A stretch of 64,000 nt of DNA from Nostoc sp. NMS9 (GTDB lineage: Bacteria > Cyanobacteriota > Cyanobacteriia > Cyanobacteriales > Nostocaceae). Within the stretch, counting starts at the first letter, position 1. Each line of letters begins with the position of its first letter. Location of the stretch: contig NZ_JABXKL010000030.1 of the NCBI RefSeq assembly GCF_017114995.1, positions 1 to 64,000 on the forward strand. Direction: 5' to 3'. Below the pieces are notes generated by a model. It did no database searches and was not told where the DNA came from. It worked only from the letters and a program-made list of their open reading frames with translations. The position numbers and the translations under genes were made by a program. Shown one piece after another: positions 39,894-50,093 of the stretch.

Positions 39894-40844
39894 TTAACGA
39901 CACCATACAGCCATATTTATTACAAAAATAACAATTTTTGTAATAAATATTTTAACTGTGTAGATATCTACACAGTTTTTTAAAATTGCCATTTTTAATC
40001 TACTATTTAGTATATTAATACCATTTATAGTGTGATAAAATGATTCAATAAAATCTACTATATCTTCTTGGAAAATAAAAATTTGCCACTCTTGAATTTC
40101 AAATCCGGCTTGTCTATCTTGACTAAGGAAATTAAACTTGAAAATGCTATCATCTGAGAAAGATTTAATCGAATTTAAAAACAAGTTAGTCAAAATCTGT
40201 GCCAGAAGTTTTTCATCGATGCAGCAGGTTTCAAATTTATATTGACTGGTGAAAAAAATCAAGCGCCGATAGCCCAGATTCATCTGTATTTGTTCTGGCG
40301 ATTGTCGACTATGTTCAACCAAATTGAAGGATGTTGGTCTATACTCTAATTTTCCCACTTCTAACTGGCCAATAATCAACACATCATTCAAGATTTCAGT
40401 CATGATTATGTGATATTTGGGCGTATTGGTCTGCATGACCCTATTAGACTTACGGTAGAAGTCCAAATCTACCTCATAAACTTCAATGAAGTGAGTGTAT
40501 TTGCCTGTCGTATCTTTACGTACTATAGCGCGTGCTAGTAACCATTGGGACTTGAGTAATTGTCTCTCAACGAAAATCTGATGTTCTACCTCAAAGGAAC
40601 TAATACTAGCATTACCTCTAGTTTTTTCTGTTTCTTGTGCCAGTGCTTGACAGATACTTTCAGGAGTAATATTACCTGGGTTATCTACAACTAGCAGTAG
40701 TTCCAACTGCTGCTGGTACAGCCGTGATAGCACTGAAACTATCTCCGAAAATTCTGACACGTTTAATGTCATGACTAAAGTATGCATAACTTCAAAAATA
40801 TTGGCTGTTTTCAAGCTAGTTCCAGAAGCTACAAGCAGTACCAT
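39894..40844 (-). CDS. Degenerate histidine kinase (ATP site lost)
   Basis: 316 residues with an uninterrupted frame. The C-terminal part is recognisable as a HisKA/HATPase kinase: MTEILNDVLIIGQLEVGKLE, YRPTSFNLVEHSRQSP, LLAQILTNLFLNSIKSFSDD (N box). The key glycine motifs are ruined: the expected DQGIGIP reads EWQIFIF, and GTGLGLAIVK reads LNSRLKMAILK. The H-box region is also shortened, with no clear phosphoacceptor histidine. The N-terminal ~110 residues are not a known sensor domain. It is either a pseudogene decaying by substitutions only or a kinase-dead partner of the adjacent response regulator-EAL protein. Confidence 0.7.
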   Translation of the reverse strand: MVLLVASGTSLKTANIFEVMHTLVMTLNVSEFSEIVSVLSRLYQQQLELLLVVDNPGNITPESICQALAQETEKTRGNASISSFEVEHQIFVERQLLKSQWLLARAIVRKDTTGKYTHFIEVYEVDLDFYRKSNRVMQTNTPKYHIIMTEILNDVLIIGQLEVGKLEYRPTSFNLVEHSRQSPEQIQMNLGYRRLIFFTSQYKFETCCIDEKLLAQILTNLFLNSIKSFSDDSIFKFNFLSQDRQAGFEIQEWQIFIFQEDIVDFIESFYHTINGINILNSRLKMAILKNCVDIYTVKIFITKIVIFVINMAVWCR

Positions 40845-41391
40845 ATCATGCTTGGTGAAGTACCCTACTACCTGCGAAGATGAAAAAACAAGACACTCTT
40901 CTCTTACCCCGGTGCTACATCAGTGCGTAAGCGTAGCCCATTGTAGACATAGCATCTACTCTAACAGTGATGTTTTTAACACAACCATCAGCGGCAAACA
41001 GTCAATTCTTAACTCTAAGCTTTGTAGCTCGATGAACTGAGGTAAAGCTTGCATAGATTTTAACGATAGCTATCATCAAATAATAGTTATCTAAAGCTGG
41101 TCATCTAAGTATTTTCCAATATTTTGACGCTAAACAAGTAGTAATATTTGGGATACAAACACTACAAGAAGTGTGTTAAGAATTACAAACTAGCTTATAT
41201 CCAGCTAGTTGGGTATTGAGCGTTGGACATGAGGAAGAGGACAAGGGGAAAGACTTGTTGCAAGTTTTCACTCAAGTCACCTTGACACGGTAGTGGTAAG
41301 GGGAGGGGTTGGGGGTTGGGTAAAGCGGATGTGGGACAAGCGTTTAAGCTTAAGTTGACACCAATGCCCTACTCCCCACCCCTCTACCTCT
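40845..41391. other. Intergenic region
   Basis: 547 bases without a gene. Holds a GCGTAAGCGTAGCCCATTGT-type repeat (about 40924-40943). Near 41200-41390 there are G-rich stretches (GTAAGGGGAGGGGTTGGGGG) of the genome's dispersed repeats. Promoters of the kinase-like gene are expected at its left end. Confidence 0.4.
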
Positions 41392-44196
41392 TCACAAAGG
41401 ACGCAACTGCACCCGTCGTTCGCCATAACGTAATAGCCTTTCTATAGTTACGAGTCGATTTTCCCAAACTTTGACTTGATAGGAATTCGACTTAATTTCT
41501 TGGCTCATCAATACCCGAAATTGAGACTGGAACCGAGTTAGAGAAGCTCTGGCCACCAGTAACTTACTAGCAGAAGGGGAAGCGGCAAGCTGATTTAAAG
41601 CACTGCGTAAAACTTCTGCCTGGTTGTTAAAATCTGAAATTTTCTGAGATGGCCTTTGTTGTTGGTCATTTTGGAAAACAAATTTCCATTCCCGTTGTAG
41701 CGCGGTGTAACGGATGGCGGCAGTTTGAAAAGGCTGTCGGTGAGGAATCGGTTCACTTGTTGTGGATTGAATCCTACCTTGGGTGCTACTAAAGAGTTTT
41801 TGGAGATCGTTGCTAAAATTTTCTGCGGCAAATAGTGCATAACCACTAACCGGCAAGTCCCTTACCAACTGGAGTTGATCGAATGCCCCGATTGTTGGCA
41901 GAGAAAGTAAGCGAATTCCCGGCACCAACAAGGTAGCTCCCAATTGTTTAGAGGCAATCCAGGGTTGGGCCAGTCGTTGAAACCGAGAAGTATCGAGAGC
42001 ATAAGTCATGGGAACAATTAAATCTACATCCCCCCGCCTTGCCCAAGTTTCCCAATTTTGTTGAATTTTCTGAATCCGTTCTAGTTCGGGCAAAGGAAAT
42101 ACTGCAACCGACAAAATCAAATTCGGTTGCTTTTGTCGCAATTGCTGTGATACTTGGGCGACAAAGCTATCAACTTGCTCGGTGCGAAATGTTGTCCACT
42201 TTTGCCACAAGTCTGCTTGGCTAGGAGAAATATTCACTGGATCTACACCAGTAAGTTTCTGAAATTGCGCTCTTGCAGCTTTCCCATAGCCATAAGTTCG
42301 ACCTGCTGATGGGTCTTGGAAAGGGTAGCGAATGTAGTCTAGCTGTAGACCATCCACCTTATATTTAGTCACAATTTCCTCATACAGCTTGAGCAAGTAT
42401 TGCCGCACTTCGGGGTTGGCTGGGTCGAAGAATGGCTTGCTCTGACCAAGGGGAATCATGTTGCCCAAATTATCGTAGTTTGCCCAATCGGGATGAGCCG
42501 CCAGTACTGGCCCTGGATAATCAGGATTAAGGTTGAGAATTTCATTATGACGTTGATTGCCAGCAGCAAAAGTCCAAACCCAAGCGTGTAATTCCATGTC
42601 TCGCTCATGGGCTAGTTTCACCGCCTCTTCTAGTGGGTTCCACCCACGAATTAATGGGTTTTGCTCTTTTGCGACTTGGCTCGGATAAATTGTATAGCCA
42701 GCGTTAACAGTTTCAAAAAAGACGGTATTAATCCCGGCTTGGGCGAGGCGATCAAAAATCTGTGCCAATCCCGCCTTACTACCAGCACGAACAATCGTCC
42801 CTCGATCTAACCAAACTGCGCGAATTTCTGGTTGAGCTAGCTTCCGATCGACAGGAAACTGCTGCCATAAAGTCGTTTTAGCGACCAGCCATTGCTGACG
42901 AGCGAGAGCATAGTTTTTTTGGGCAATCAATTGCGGTAAGTTTTTGGCAATTACCCTTACCTGTGCCAAAGCTTGCTCGTTACTCATGGCTAGCGCCCCC
43001 AGTTTGCTTGACGCCAATTGTGTTGGCTGCTCTTTGAGAGATTGAGGGGTATAAGTGTTCAAATGCCTAGAAGACTGCTTTTCCTCAGATATTGTTTCAC
43101 CAACATTAGCTGCATTGGCTAACACCGCTAAATGAGCGCTTTCCACTCGACCAATCAGATTTTCTAGCTCTTGCTGGAGAGCGATCGCTTGGTTGTGATC
43201 AATCGGCTCATTGGAGTTGGGTGCAACATCCAAACGCACTGCTTGTTCTAATTGGTCAATAGCCTCCTGAGAACTTGGGGGTTTAACCATAGGCAACGCT
43301 CTAGGTATGGGAGCAGTGGCAGTTTTAGGAGGAGTTAATGAGGGGGATAAAGGAGATGAACTACCCCCCTGCCCCCCTGCCCCTCTGCTCCCCTGCGCTG
43401 AGGGCGCAGCTGCAACAGTTGTAGAGCAACTTTGGGAACCGCCTGCTATTTTTTTTGTCCGATTTGATGGCGCTAGTGCTGTCAAATAGTGATTGATGGT
43501 AGTTTTTAACCAGGCATTATCCAACTCGGCTGCTGAGGCTGTATCTGTTCCCCAGCGCCAGCCCAAAAAGGTAGAACGCTCAGTTGTCACTACTGCGGCC
43601 GGATTATCTTTGGAATTCCAAACAGCAGGAGATTCAGTGCCCATATCATTAGGAATCACAACGCCACCGCGCACTTTACCAAAGAGTCCAGTTTGATTTG
43701 TCCATTCTGGGATCTTGGTTTTTGCAGCTTGAATCTGTTCTGTGTCACTAAGGCTGAATCCCCAATAACCTCCCAAGAGCGATCGCAATAACTGCCGTAC
43801 TCCTGGCGATGACAAACTACCTACAGGCCCACTAGCAATCAAACGCCCTCCCTTACTCATCCAGTCTTCTAGAGCGATCGCTTGAGTTGGTGTTAATGTC
43901 TCGACGTTTGGTAAAAATAAGACCCGGCGATCGCCCCAATCTCCCCCACTTTTGACATCATTTAGGGAAATTACACAATATTTCACCCCTATTGTCTGTA
44001 AGCGATCGCTTATCCCTCTCCATTGATTTGCATTTTCTTGACCATACACTACGCTCAATACGGGTTCTTCAGTCGCCGCCGTTACTGGCAAAATACCCAA
44101 AAAATTTAAAAGTACAATTTCACAACTTAAAATAAATAATCTTCTAGCTTCTTTAATTTTTAAACTTATATCTTTTTGGTTTTCCTGATGCTTCAC
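41392..44196 (-). CDS. GHL10-family glycoside hydrolase-like protein
   Basis: 934 residues. Signal anchor near residues 20-40 (LFILSCEIVLLNFLGILPVT). The N-terminal ~250 residues resemble a Rossmann-like VVYGQENANQWRGISDRLQT domain. A linker follows. The GHL10 (DUF187-type) barrel begins at PEIRAVWLDRGTIV near 453 and includes GINTVFFETVNAGYTIYPS, MELHAWVWTFAAGN and VDGLQLDYIRYPF. Probably an exported glycosidase acting on cell-wall or envelope polysaccharide. Residues ~265-288 (SAQGSRGAGGQGGSSSPLSP) derive from the same G/C-strand repeat that invades the GNAT gene. Confidence 0.78.
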   Translation of the reverse strand: MKHQENQKDISLKIKEARRLFILSCEIVLLNFLGILPVTAATEEPVLSVVYGQENANQWRGISDRLQTIGVKYCVISLNDVKSGGDWGDRRVLFLPNVETLTPTQAIALEDWMSKGGRLIASGPVGSLSSPGVRQLLRSLLGGYWGFSLSDTEQIQAAKTKIPEWTNQTGLFGKVRGGVVIPNDMGTESPAVWNSKDNPAAVVTTERSTFLGWRWGTDTASAAELDNAWLKTTINHYLTALAPSNRTKKIAGGSQSCSTTVAAAPSAQGSRGAGGQGGSSSPLSPSLTPPKTATAPIPRALPMVKPPSSQEAIDQLEQAVRLDVAPNSNEPIDHNQAIALQQELENLIGRVESAHLAVLANAANVGETISEEKQSSRHLNTYTPQSLKEQPTQLASSKLGALAMSNEQALAQVRVIAKNLPQLIAQKNYALARQQWLVAKTTLWQQFPVDRKLAQPEIRAVWLDRGTIVRAGSKAGLAQIFDRLAQAGINTVFFETVNAGYTIYPSQVAKEQNPLIRGWNPLEEAVKLAHERDMELHAWVWTFAAGNQRHNEILNLNPDYPGPVLAAHPDWANYDNLGNMIPLGQSKPFFDPANPEVRQYLLKLYEEIVTKYKVDGLQLDYIRYPFQDPSAGRTYGYGKAARAQFQKLTGVDPVNISPSQADLWQKWTTFRTEQVDSFVAQVSQQLRQKQPNLILSVAVFPLPELERIQKIQQNWETWARRGDVDLIVPMTYALDTSRFQRLAQPWIASKQLGATLLVPGIRLLSLPTIGAFDQLQLVRDLPVSGYALFAAENFSNDLQKLFSSTQGRIQSTTSEPIPHRQPFQTAAIRYTALQREWKFVFQNDQQQRPSQKISDFNNQAEVLRSALNQLAASPSASKLLVARASLTRFQSQFRVLMSQEIKSNSYQVKVWENRLVTIERLLRYGERRVQLRPL

Positions 44197-45306
44197 CAGT
44201 GACTCCTCACTTCATTATTAATTAATTTAGTTATTAGTCAGAATTCATTAGTACATAATATAGGACTCTAGCTTGATTCCTGGTAAGTTTACTGAGATTC
44301 TCACCCGGATTAGTAAAGCTGATATTTGGCTTTTCAAAAATCAAATAGGATTCCTATAAGCTTTTCGTAGAAGTACTTAGTGAATGACTTTTATCAATCT
44401 AGCCTATCAAAACCAGTAAAAAATGCCAAGATGGATACTCAAATTGCCACAAGCGATTCTATAGAAATTGTTAGCTATTACATTGTGAATTTATTTCATT
44501 GGTGACTAGCTTTTCAGAAAATTTTGCATTTACCAATTCCAATAGGTGTTTGTATAATTGCAGAGAGTTTCCACTTAAACCTAAAATAAAAAATGCCACT
44601 CTTGTTCTAATTATCTGTTTTTCAGGGTTTTTGTGAGTTAAAAAAGTAATACTAGTGCATCTTAAAGCCCTCACCCTAAATCCCTCTCCCAAGCTTAGGA
44701 GAAGGACTTTGAAATTCGCTCGGCTCCCCCGATCACAATTTTGGGAGAAGGGGTTGGGGGATGTAGCAAGATCCCGCAGGGTGGGCAAATTTTGTATTTG
44801 TGCAATAGGTCTAATTAGTACTCTTGACGATCGCCAGAGTTAAACTAACAATAATTTCTCATGAGTTTGTCTAGAAAATTTTAGATAGAGAGAAGACAAT
44901 AATTTCAACAGTCGCAATTACAACCAACAAAATTTATTAAATATAAAAGTCAATACAGTTCAGAATGAGCAACAAAAATTTGATGTATAGAAGCAATTGG
45001 TCGCGTCTTGAAAGACCAATTTTCTACAGCAATAACCCTTAGCTGAATCGCATTGATATAAAAGTAAGCAAGATTTTTACATTTAATTAAAATTTATCAA
45101 TTTTGGATGTTAAATCCAAATGTTTGGATGCAAACAGATTAGTTTGAGTTTAAAGGCTTAAAGTTATACTAATTCAAAAAATGTTTATGACAGATAACCA
45201 CACCCCAAACCCTTTTCTTGATAATAATAGGGGTTGAGGGTGAGGTTTTGATATGTACTTCATGCACCTGGGAACTGCTATAAACTAAAGAGCTAACAAA
45301 AATAGC
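44197..45306. repeat. Long intergenic region with dispersed repeats
   Basis: 1110 bases without a convincing gene. At about 44668-44790 is the repeat CTCACCCTAAATCCCTCTCC ... GGAGAAGGGGTTGGGGGAT, a dispersed element of cyanobacterial genomes; a related stretch is near 45205-45245. An open frame over 44471-44788 on the minus strand crosses this repeat and is not accepted. The rest is AT-rich with no clear structure. Confidence 0.5.
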
Positions 45307-46632
45307 TTAAAGAATACAGGTATTGATTAAATCTTCAACTCCTCGTACTGGTAATATTTTTGTCTCCAATTTACAGGCTAATTCTTCAATACTCATATCA
45401 TCTAAAAATACTAATTCACCATGTTTGAGCATTACATTTGGCAGTAAAATTCCGTCTCCTAAATCTTGCCCTTGTAAGTTCAATAGCAAATCATGACCCG
45501 TTAGTAATCCCGTGACAGTGATACTCTGTCCCCAATAATCACTACATAAAGCACGCATATTTACTTTTAATCCTTCAACAGAATTTAACCGTTTCAAGAT
45601 AGGTTCAAAGGCGTTTTCTACTGCGTTGCCTACTACCCAAGTTAATTTTCTCTGAGGATAAACTTTTGGCGGTAGTAATTCTGTTGCAGCGGCTGCAAAT
45701 TGCTTGATAAACAACTGAATTGAACCAACACCATTATCAATTTGGGGATACTCTTCATATTCAGATTCGCTTGGTAATTCCTCACCTGCAATCAAAAACC
45801 ACTCATCAGCTAACCAAGCGACGCTAGAGGAAAACTTTTGGCGAAATTGTTGTGAAAGTATTCGCACTTGAGAAATCACTTCTTTCGCTTTTTCTCTGGT
45901 TACGGGTGTAAGTTCGTCTTCTGGAGGCCGAAACCTTGTCAATCCGACTGGCACAACTGCCACCGATGCCACCGTAGGCACTTCACCAGTATGAAAGGAT
46001 GCTAAGTCTTTTAGGGTTTGCTCCAGGTGTTCGCCATCATTTATACCAGGACAAACAACTACTTGAGCATGAATTTGTAGCCGTCTTTTTTGAAACCACT
46101 TGAGTTGTTGTAAGATTTGTCCTGCACGGGGATTTTTCAGCAGTCTAATTCTAACTTCCGGCTCCGTGGCATGAACAGAAACATACAACGGAGACAAGCG
46201 CATTTGTTCAATCCGCTGCCATTCTCTTTCTGGCAAATTGGTCAGGGTAAGATAAGAGCCGTACAAAAAGCTTAGGCGGTAATCGTCGTCTTTAAAGTAC
46301 AAGCTGGTGCGCTTACCTGGTGGCTGTTGGTCGATAAAGCAAAATGGACAGCGGTTATTGCACTGAATTAAGCCATCAAATAGGGCAGTTTCAAATTCTA
46401 GCCCCAAGTCTTGGTCGTAATCTTTTTCGATTTCCAAGCTATGAGTTTTACCAGCAGCGTCTAAAACTTCTAATTCCAAGACTTCATCAGCACACAAAAA
46501 CTGATAATCAATTAAATCGCGGGGACGTGTACCATTGATTGCAACGATCGCATCCCCAGCTTCAAAACCAATCTCTGCGGCTATTGAGTCTGGAAGAACC
46601 TTGGTAATTCGGGCAGGATGAATGGTAGTCAT
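45307..46632 (-). CDS. PDZ / radical SAM-type FeS protein, cyanobacterial
   Basis: 441 residues from the ATG at 46632 (MTTIHPARITKVLPDSIAAE); an ATG at 46653 lies in tandem-repeat sequence and is rejected. N-terminal PDZ-like domain (IGFEAGDAIVAING). The cysteine cluster CNNRCPFCFIDQ near residue 100 is typical of the DUF512 / cyanobacterial radical-SAM-like oxidoreductase family. Then SLYFKDDDYRLSFLYGSYLT and a DUF512 C-terminal half. Function unknown; a conserved core gene in cyanobacteria. Confidence 0.85.
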   Translation of the reverse strand: MTTIHPARITKVLPDSIAAEIGFEAGDAIVAINGTRPRDLIDYQFLCADEVLELEVLDAAGKTHSLEIEKDYDQDLGLEFETALFDGLIQCNNRCPFCFIDQQPPGKRTSLYFKDDDYRLSFLYGSYLTLTNLPEREWQRIEQMRLSPLYVSVHATEPEVRIRLLKNPRAGQILQQLKWFQKRRLQIHAQVVVCPGINDGEHLEQTLKDLASFHTGEVPTVASVAVVPVGLTRFRPPEDELTPVTREKAKEVISQVRILSQQFRQKFSSSVAWLADEWFLIAGEELPSESEYEEYPQIDNGVGSIQLFIKQFAAAATELLPPKVYPQRKLTWVVGNAVENAFEPILKRLNSVEGLKVNMRALCSDYWGQSITVTGLLTGHDLLLNLQGQDLGDGILLPNVMLKHGELVFLDDMSIEELACKLETKILPVRGVEDLINTCIL

Positions 46633-46883
46633 GGGGAATGGGGCATTGGGCATTGGGCATTATAGCGTTTCTTAGTTGAGTCTAATACAGACTTAACCCC
46701 AGCCCCTTCCCTACTAGCGTTGGGGAGTAAAATTCAAAGCCTCTCTCTTTTTAGGAGAGGGTTTGGAGTGAGGTTAGATTGTATTGCATACAAACGAGCG
46801 TAGGCGTAGCCCGTCGTAGACATCGCTATAGTCATTTGCTTTGGACAAAGGACAAATGACTAACAACAAATGACTAATGACTA
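46633..46883. repeat. Repeat-filled spacer
   Basis: Contains ggggcattgggcattgggca tandem repeats, an ACTTAACCCCAGCCCCTTCC dispersed repeat, GGCGTAGCCCGTCGTAGACA and TGACTAA heptamers. No gene. Confidence 0.6.
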
Positions 46884-47714
46884 TTATGCTTTCCAACCTG
46901 CTGCGATCGCTAGTAAGATCGCACTACCGAATGCTAATCTATACCATACAAAAATCAAAGTGTTTTTGGTTGCTAAGTATTTGATCAAAAATGCAATTGA
47001 TAGGTAGGAAAAAATAAAGGTTGAAATAATTCCTACAATTAACAGTCCAAGAATGTTATCTGGCAACTGGTGGGCTTGAAACAACTTGAATATTTTCAGG
47101 CTTTTATATAGCGTCGCAATGGTAAGAGTTGGAAACCCTAACAAAAATGAGAATTTCGCTGCTGTAGCGCGTTCTAATCCTAAAAATAAGGCAGTCGTCA
47201 ACGTCGATCCAGAACGAGAAACGCCCGGAATCAAAGCAAGTGTTTGTCCCAATCCGACCAAAATACCATCCCGAATCTGCAATGACTCAAAACCTCGTTT
47301 ACGAGTGCCAATTTTTTCTGCCAAAGCTAGTATAAGTGCCATGATAATTGACATGATGCCAATAATTAATGCACTCTCAGGTAAAATATCTTTCAAAAGA
47401 AAGCCGAAAATTAAAGCGGGCAGTGTTCCGACTACAATACCGACAAGAATTTTCCATTCTTCGCGTTGCCAGTCTTTAGCTTTTAATGCTTCGATTCCAC
47501 CTTTGGCAATACTATAAATCAGCGACCAAAAATACCCCACAATTGCGATAACGCTGCCAAATTGAATTGCATCAACAAAATCTTTAGAACCTAGTTCTTT
47601 CCAACCAAATAGCTTGGTAAAAATCAGAAGATGTGCAGTACTGCTGATTGGCAAAAACTCTGTAATACCTTGAACAATACCCAAAATAAAAGCTTGAATA
47701 AACTCCATCTGCAA
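46884..47714 (-). CDS. uppP: Undecaprenyl-diphosphatase
   Basis: 276 residues, multi-pass inner-membrane protein. It dephosphorylates undecaprenyl pyrophosphate to recycle the lipid carrier for peptidoglycan and other envelope polymers, and gives bacitracin resistance when abundant. Signature motifs: GIVQGITEFLPISSTAHLLI (first catalytic motif, residues 13-32) and ALIPGVSRSGSTLTTALFLG (second). ATGs at 47714 and 47708 are both possible starts. Confidence 0.93.
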   Translation of the reverse strand: MQMEFIQAFILGIVQGITEFLPISSTAHLLIFTKLFGWKELGSKDFVDAIQFGSVIAIVGYFWSLIYSIAKGGIEALKAKDWQREEWKILVGIVVGTLPALIFGFLLKDILPESALIIGIMSIIMALILALAEKIGTRKRGFESLQIRDGILVGLGQTLALIPGVSRSGSTLTTALFLGLERATAAKFSFLLGFPTLTIATLYKSLKIFKLFQAHQLPDNILGLLIVGIISTFIFSYLSIAFLIKYLATKNTLIFVWYRLAFGSAILLAIAAGWKA

Positions 47715-48156
47715 TTAATACCTTTTTCGTGTTTTAGACATTATTTGTAGGATGATGATGTTGTTTTATATACTCTCTATTGCACCTAATCTTGTAGAAA
47801 ACTCAATTTTACCGATCGATAACATCATCGAAGACGCTGACTATGTTCTTACACCCACCTCAATAAGTCAACGGAATTTTGTCAATTCATCAAACTTTAA
47901 TATTTAGCGGACTGATGCGATTTCACTTTTAACTGTTAAATTTTACCCCTCACCTCTCTGTAGTCCCCCATTTACAAGGAACTACATAGCAGTTCTGTAC
48001 ATAGTGCAACTTTAATGGATTCCTTTGGCAGAGAATGTTTTGTTTGGTTTGCACCAAGGCTCCTGAAAATTTCAGTATAATTACAATGCCCCAGGGGGGG
48101 ATTTAAAAGTGTGATATCTTAAATAAGATAAAGTTTAGTAACAAATATTAAAAACT
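47715..48156. other. Intergenic region
   Basis: 442 bases between the divergent uppP and DUF3120 genes, presumably with both promoters. A CCCCAGGGGGGG stretch lies at about 48090-48101. No gene or clear hairpin recognised. Confidence 0.4.
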
Positions 48157-48936
48157 TTGGTTAATAATACACTGTCCTCCTACAGCGCTTCTACCCCTTC
48201 TATTGATATCGAATTGGATTTAGCTGATACTGGGCAGAAGGGTATCAGGCAATTGGAATCTACACTCTCCCTTTCTCCCTCTTTACCCTTATCTATTTCT
48301 GACCGACAAACTTGGTTAGTGTTTGCAGCGGCGGTGTTTTTGGTATCAGTGCCAGTATTTGTAGAAGCGCCAATAGTGCGATCGCTACCAAGTCTAAGTC
48401 TAGCCCTGACAGCATTTTGGGTGTGGCTAAGTTTTGCCTTAATGTCACGTCCTGCAACTTATGTCTGGGGGGATTTGCTCTTGGGGTTTAGCTGGAGTTG
48501 GTTAGCAGGAGCGATTTACTGGGGCTGGTTACGTTGGGAACCTTTATGGCATCTGCCAGTGGAGTTTATCGGTTTACCGTTTGCTTGTTGGTGTCTGGCG
48601 AAGAATTGGGGCAAGGTAGGTAACTGGTTTTATTTAGGTTCTTTACTCGGTACAGTTTTAACAGATGTATATTTTTATATAGTAGATTTGATGCCCTATT
48701 GGCGGCAAATCATGAGAGTAGATGCAGATGTAGTACCACAAATCTTACAAAATGCTCTCATGCAAGTACAAGCACCTTGGGGACAAACTTGGGCGATAAT
48801 TCTCGCTGTAGTGCTATTAACAGTAGGAATTTCAGCTTTAGGTCGAAATCAAAGACACTGGTATGCCTTTGGTGGCGCAGTTTTAAGCACAATTTTGGTA
48901 GACAGCCTATTTTTGTTAGCTGCGATCACAGCGTGA
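48157..48936 (+). CDS. DUF3120 membrane protein
   Basis: 259 residues from a TTG start. A variable N-terminus (to about residue 45) is followed by five or six membrane helices with WLAGAIYWGWLRWEPLWHLP and GTVLTDVYFYIVDLMPYW. The pattern fits the cyanobacterial DUF3120 family. It probably lies in the cytoplasmic or thylakoid membrane; function unknown. The N-terminal serine-rich stretch may be an overextended start. Confidence 0.75.
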   Translation: MVNNTLSSYSASTPSIDIELDLADTGQKGIRQLESTLSLSPSLPLSISDRQTWLVFAAAVFLVSVPVFVEAPIVRSLPSLSLALTAFWVWLSFALMSRPATYVWGDLLLGFSWSWLAGAIYWGWLRWEPLWHLPVEFIGLPFACWCLAKNWGKVGNWFYLGSLLGTVLTDVYFYIVDLMPYWRQIMRVDADVVPQILQNALMQVQAPWGQTWAIILAVVLLTVGISALGRNQRHWYAFGGAVLSTILVDSLFLLAAITA

Positions 48937-49515
48937 AGAAGGCAGGAGACACTATATGTTGCAATGAGCGTGTAGGCTTCTCTTTCCAAAACTTTTCCCA
49001 GCCCAATCTACGACACATCAAAAATGATGTTGTAGATGATTAATTAGTTAAGAAATATTACATAAAATCCATCAGCATCAAGTCTTTTTTGGTAAGGTTT
49101 TCGATCTTAGAAATCGTGCAGTTTTGTGTCTGCTTGAGAGGTAGAATCAGCCACCCCGAAAAGATTTCGTCTAGCTGGGAATGCTGCTAGGATCGTCGAT
49201 GCAACGCTATTGCAGCTATGGAGGCACTCTTTGCACGATGAAAATTTTTGCCAAAAGTATAGTCAAACCCAGTAACGGTAAATATTGTGGATATTAATAC
49301 GCTGTATATTAGTTTCTGATGACTGCTGTGTTGACTGACTAAGCTATCAGGTTTTGTCCTTTGTCCTTTGTCCTTCGTCCTTGGCGCTCTCACGTAGAGG
49401 CATTAGCGGCTTCCCGCAGGGTATGACTAATGACTAATGACTAATGACTAATGACTAATAACTGTTGTTAGCTTAAAACTTTTATTTCTGTTTGATGGAA
49501 AGAGGTAGAAAAATC
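48937..49515. repeat. Intergenic region with TGACTAA tandem repeat
   Basis: 579 bases. A clear heptamer array (gactaatgactaatgactaa and onward) spans about 49422-49458, just before psbU. Around 49352-49385 are gtcctttgtcctttgtcctt repeats. No gene is supported; a plus-strand frame across 48699-49043 overlaps the DUF3120 gene and is a shadow. Confidence 0.6.
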
Positions 49516-49944
49516 GTGAAAGGATTGGCGCGTTTATTAACAGTGTTTAGCTTGTTACTTAGTTGCTGGGGATGGTTGGAAACAACTCAGATAGCCCAAG
49601 CTGCTAGTTTCAACAGTTTTGCTTTTCCCCAAGTCCCAGTTCTGGCAATTGAGCGGCAGAATCGGGCAGACGCTAAACTAGGAACGGAATTTGGTAAAAA
49701 AATTGATTTGAATAATACCAACGTCCGAGCTTTTCAACAGTTTCCAGGGCTTTATCCCACCCTGGCTAAGAAAATCATCACCAATGCTCCCTACAAAAAT
49801 GTAGAGGATGTATTGGATCTTCCAGGATTGAGCGATCGCCAAAAAGAAACCCTGCAAGCCAACCTCGAGAAATTCACCGTGACAGAACTAGAGCCTGCCT
49901 TCAATGAAGGAGACGATCGCTTTAACAACGGTATCTACAGATAA
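49516..49944 (+). CDS. psbU: Photosystem II 12 kDa extrinsic protein PsbU
   Basis: About 142 residues from the GTG at 49516 ([20 protein letters not shown]), the start that fits PsbU relatives. An ATG at 49495 and a TTG at 49492 are in frame upstream. Signal peptide ends at AQA, followed by mature [12 protein letters not shown]. The helix-hairpin-helix region [20 protein letters not shown], then [20 protein letters not shown], is diagnostic. It is a lumenal protein that stabilises the manganese cluster of photosystem II. Confidence 0.93.
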   Translation: MKGLARLLTVFSLLLSCWGWLETTQIAQAASFNSFAFPQVPVLAIERQNRADAKLGTEFGKKIDLNNTNVRAFQQFPGLYPTLAKKIITNAPYKNVEDVLDLPGLSDRQKETLQANLEKFTVTELEPAFNEGDDRFNNGIYR

Positions 49945-50011
49945 CTGAATTGCAGTTAATGTAGCAAATAGCAGCCCACTCCTGATTCTAGGGAGTGGGA
50001 GATGATATGAC

Positions 50012-50060
50012 TTAGGAGTTAGGAGTTTTGAGTTAAAAATTCAAAACTCCTAACTCCTAA
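50012..50060. repeat. 20-bp perfect inverted repeat of TTAGGAG units
   Basis: TTAGGAGTTAGGAGTTTTGA (50012-50031) and its exact complement (50041-50060) around a 9-base loop, between psbU and nadB. It is built from short tandem TTAGGAG units. May stop or protect the psbU transcript; no T-run follows. Confidence 0.7.
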
Positions 50061-50093
50061 CTTCTAACTCCTCACTTCCCCCTACCCATTACC

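Noticed and set aside
44471..44788. Minus-strand frame in the long spacer
   Set aside because: Much of it is encoded by the CCCTCACCCTAAATCCCTCT dispersed repeat; no homology or ribosome binding site.
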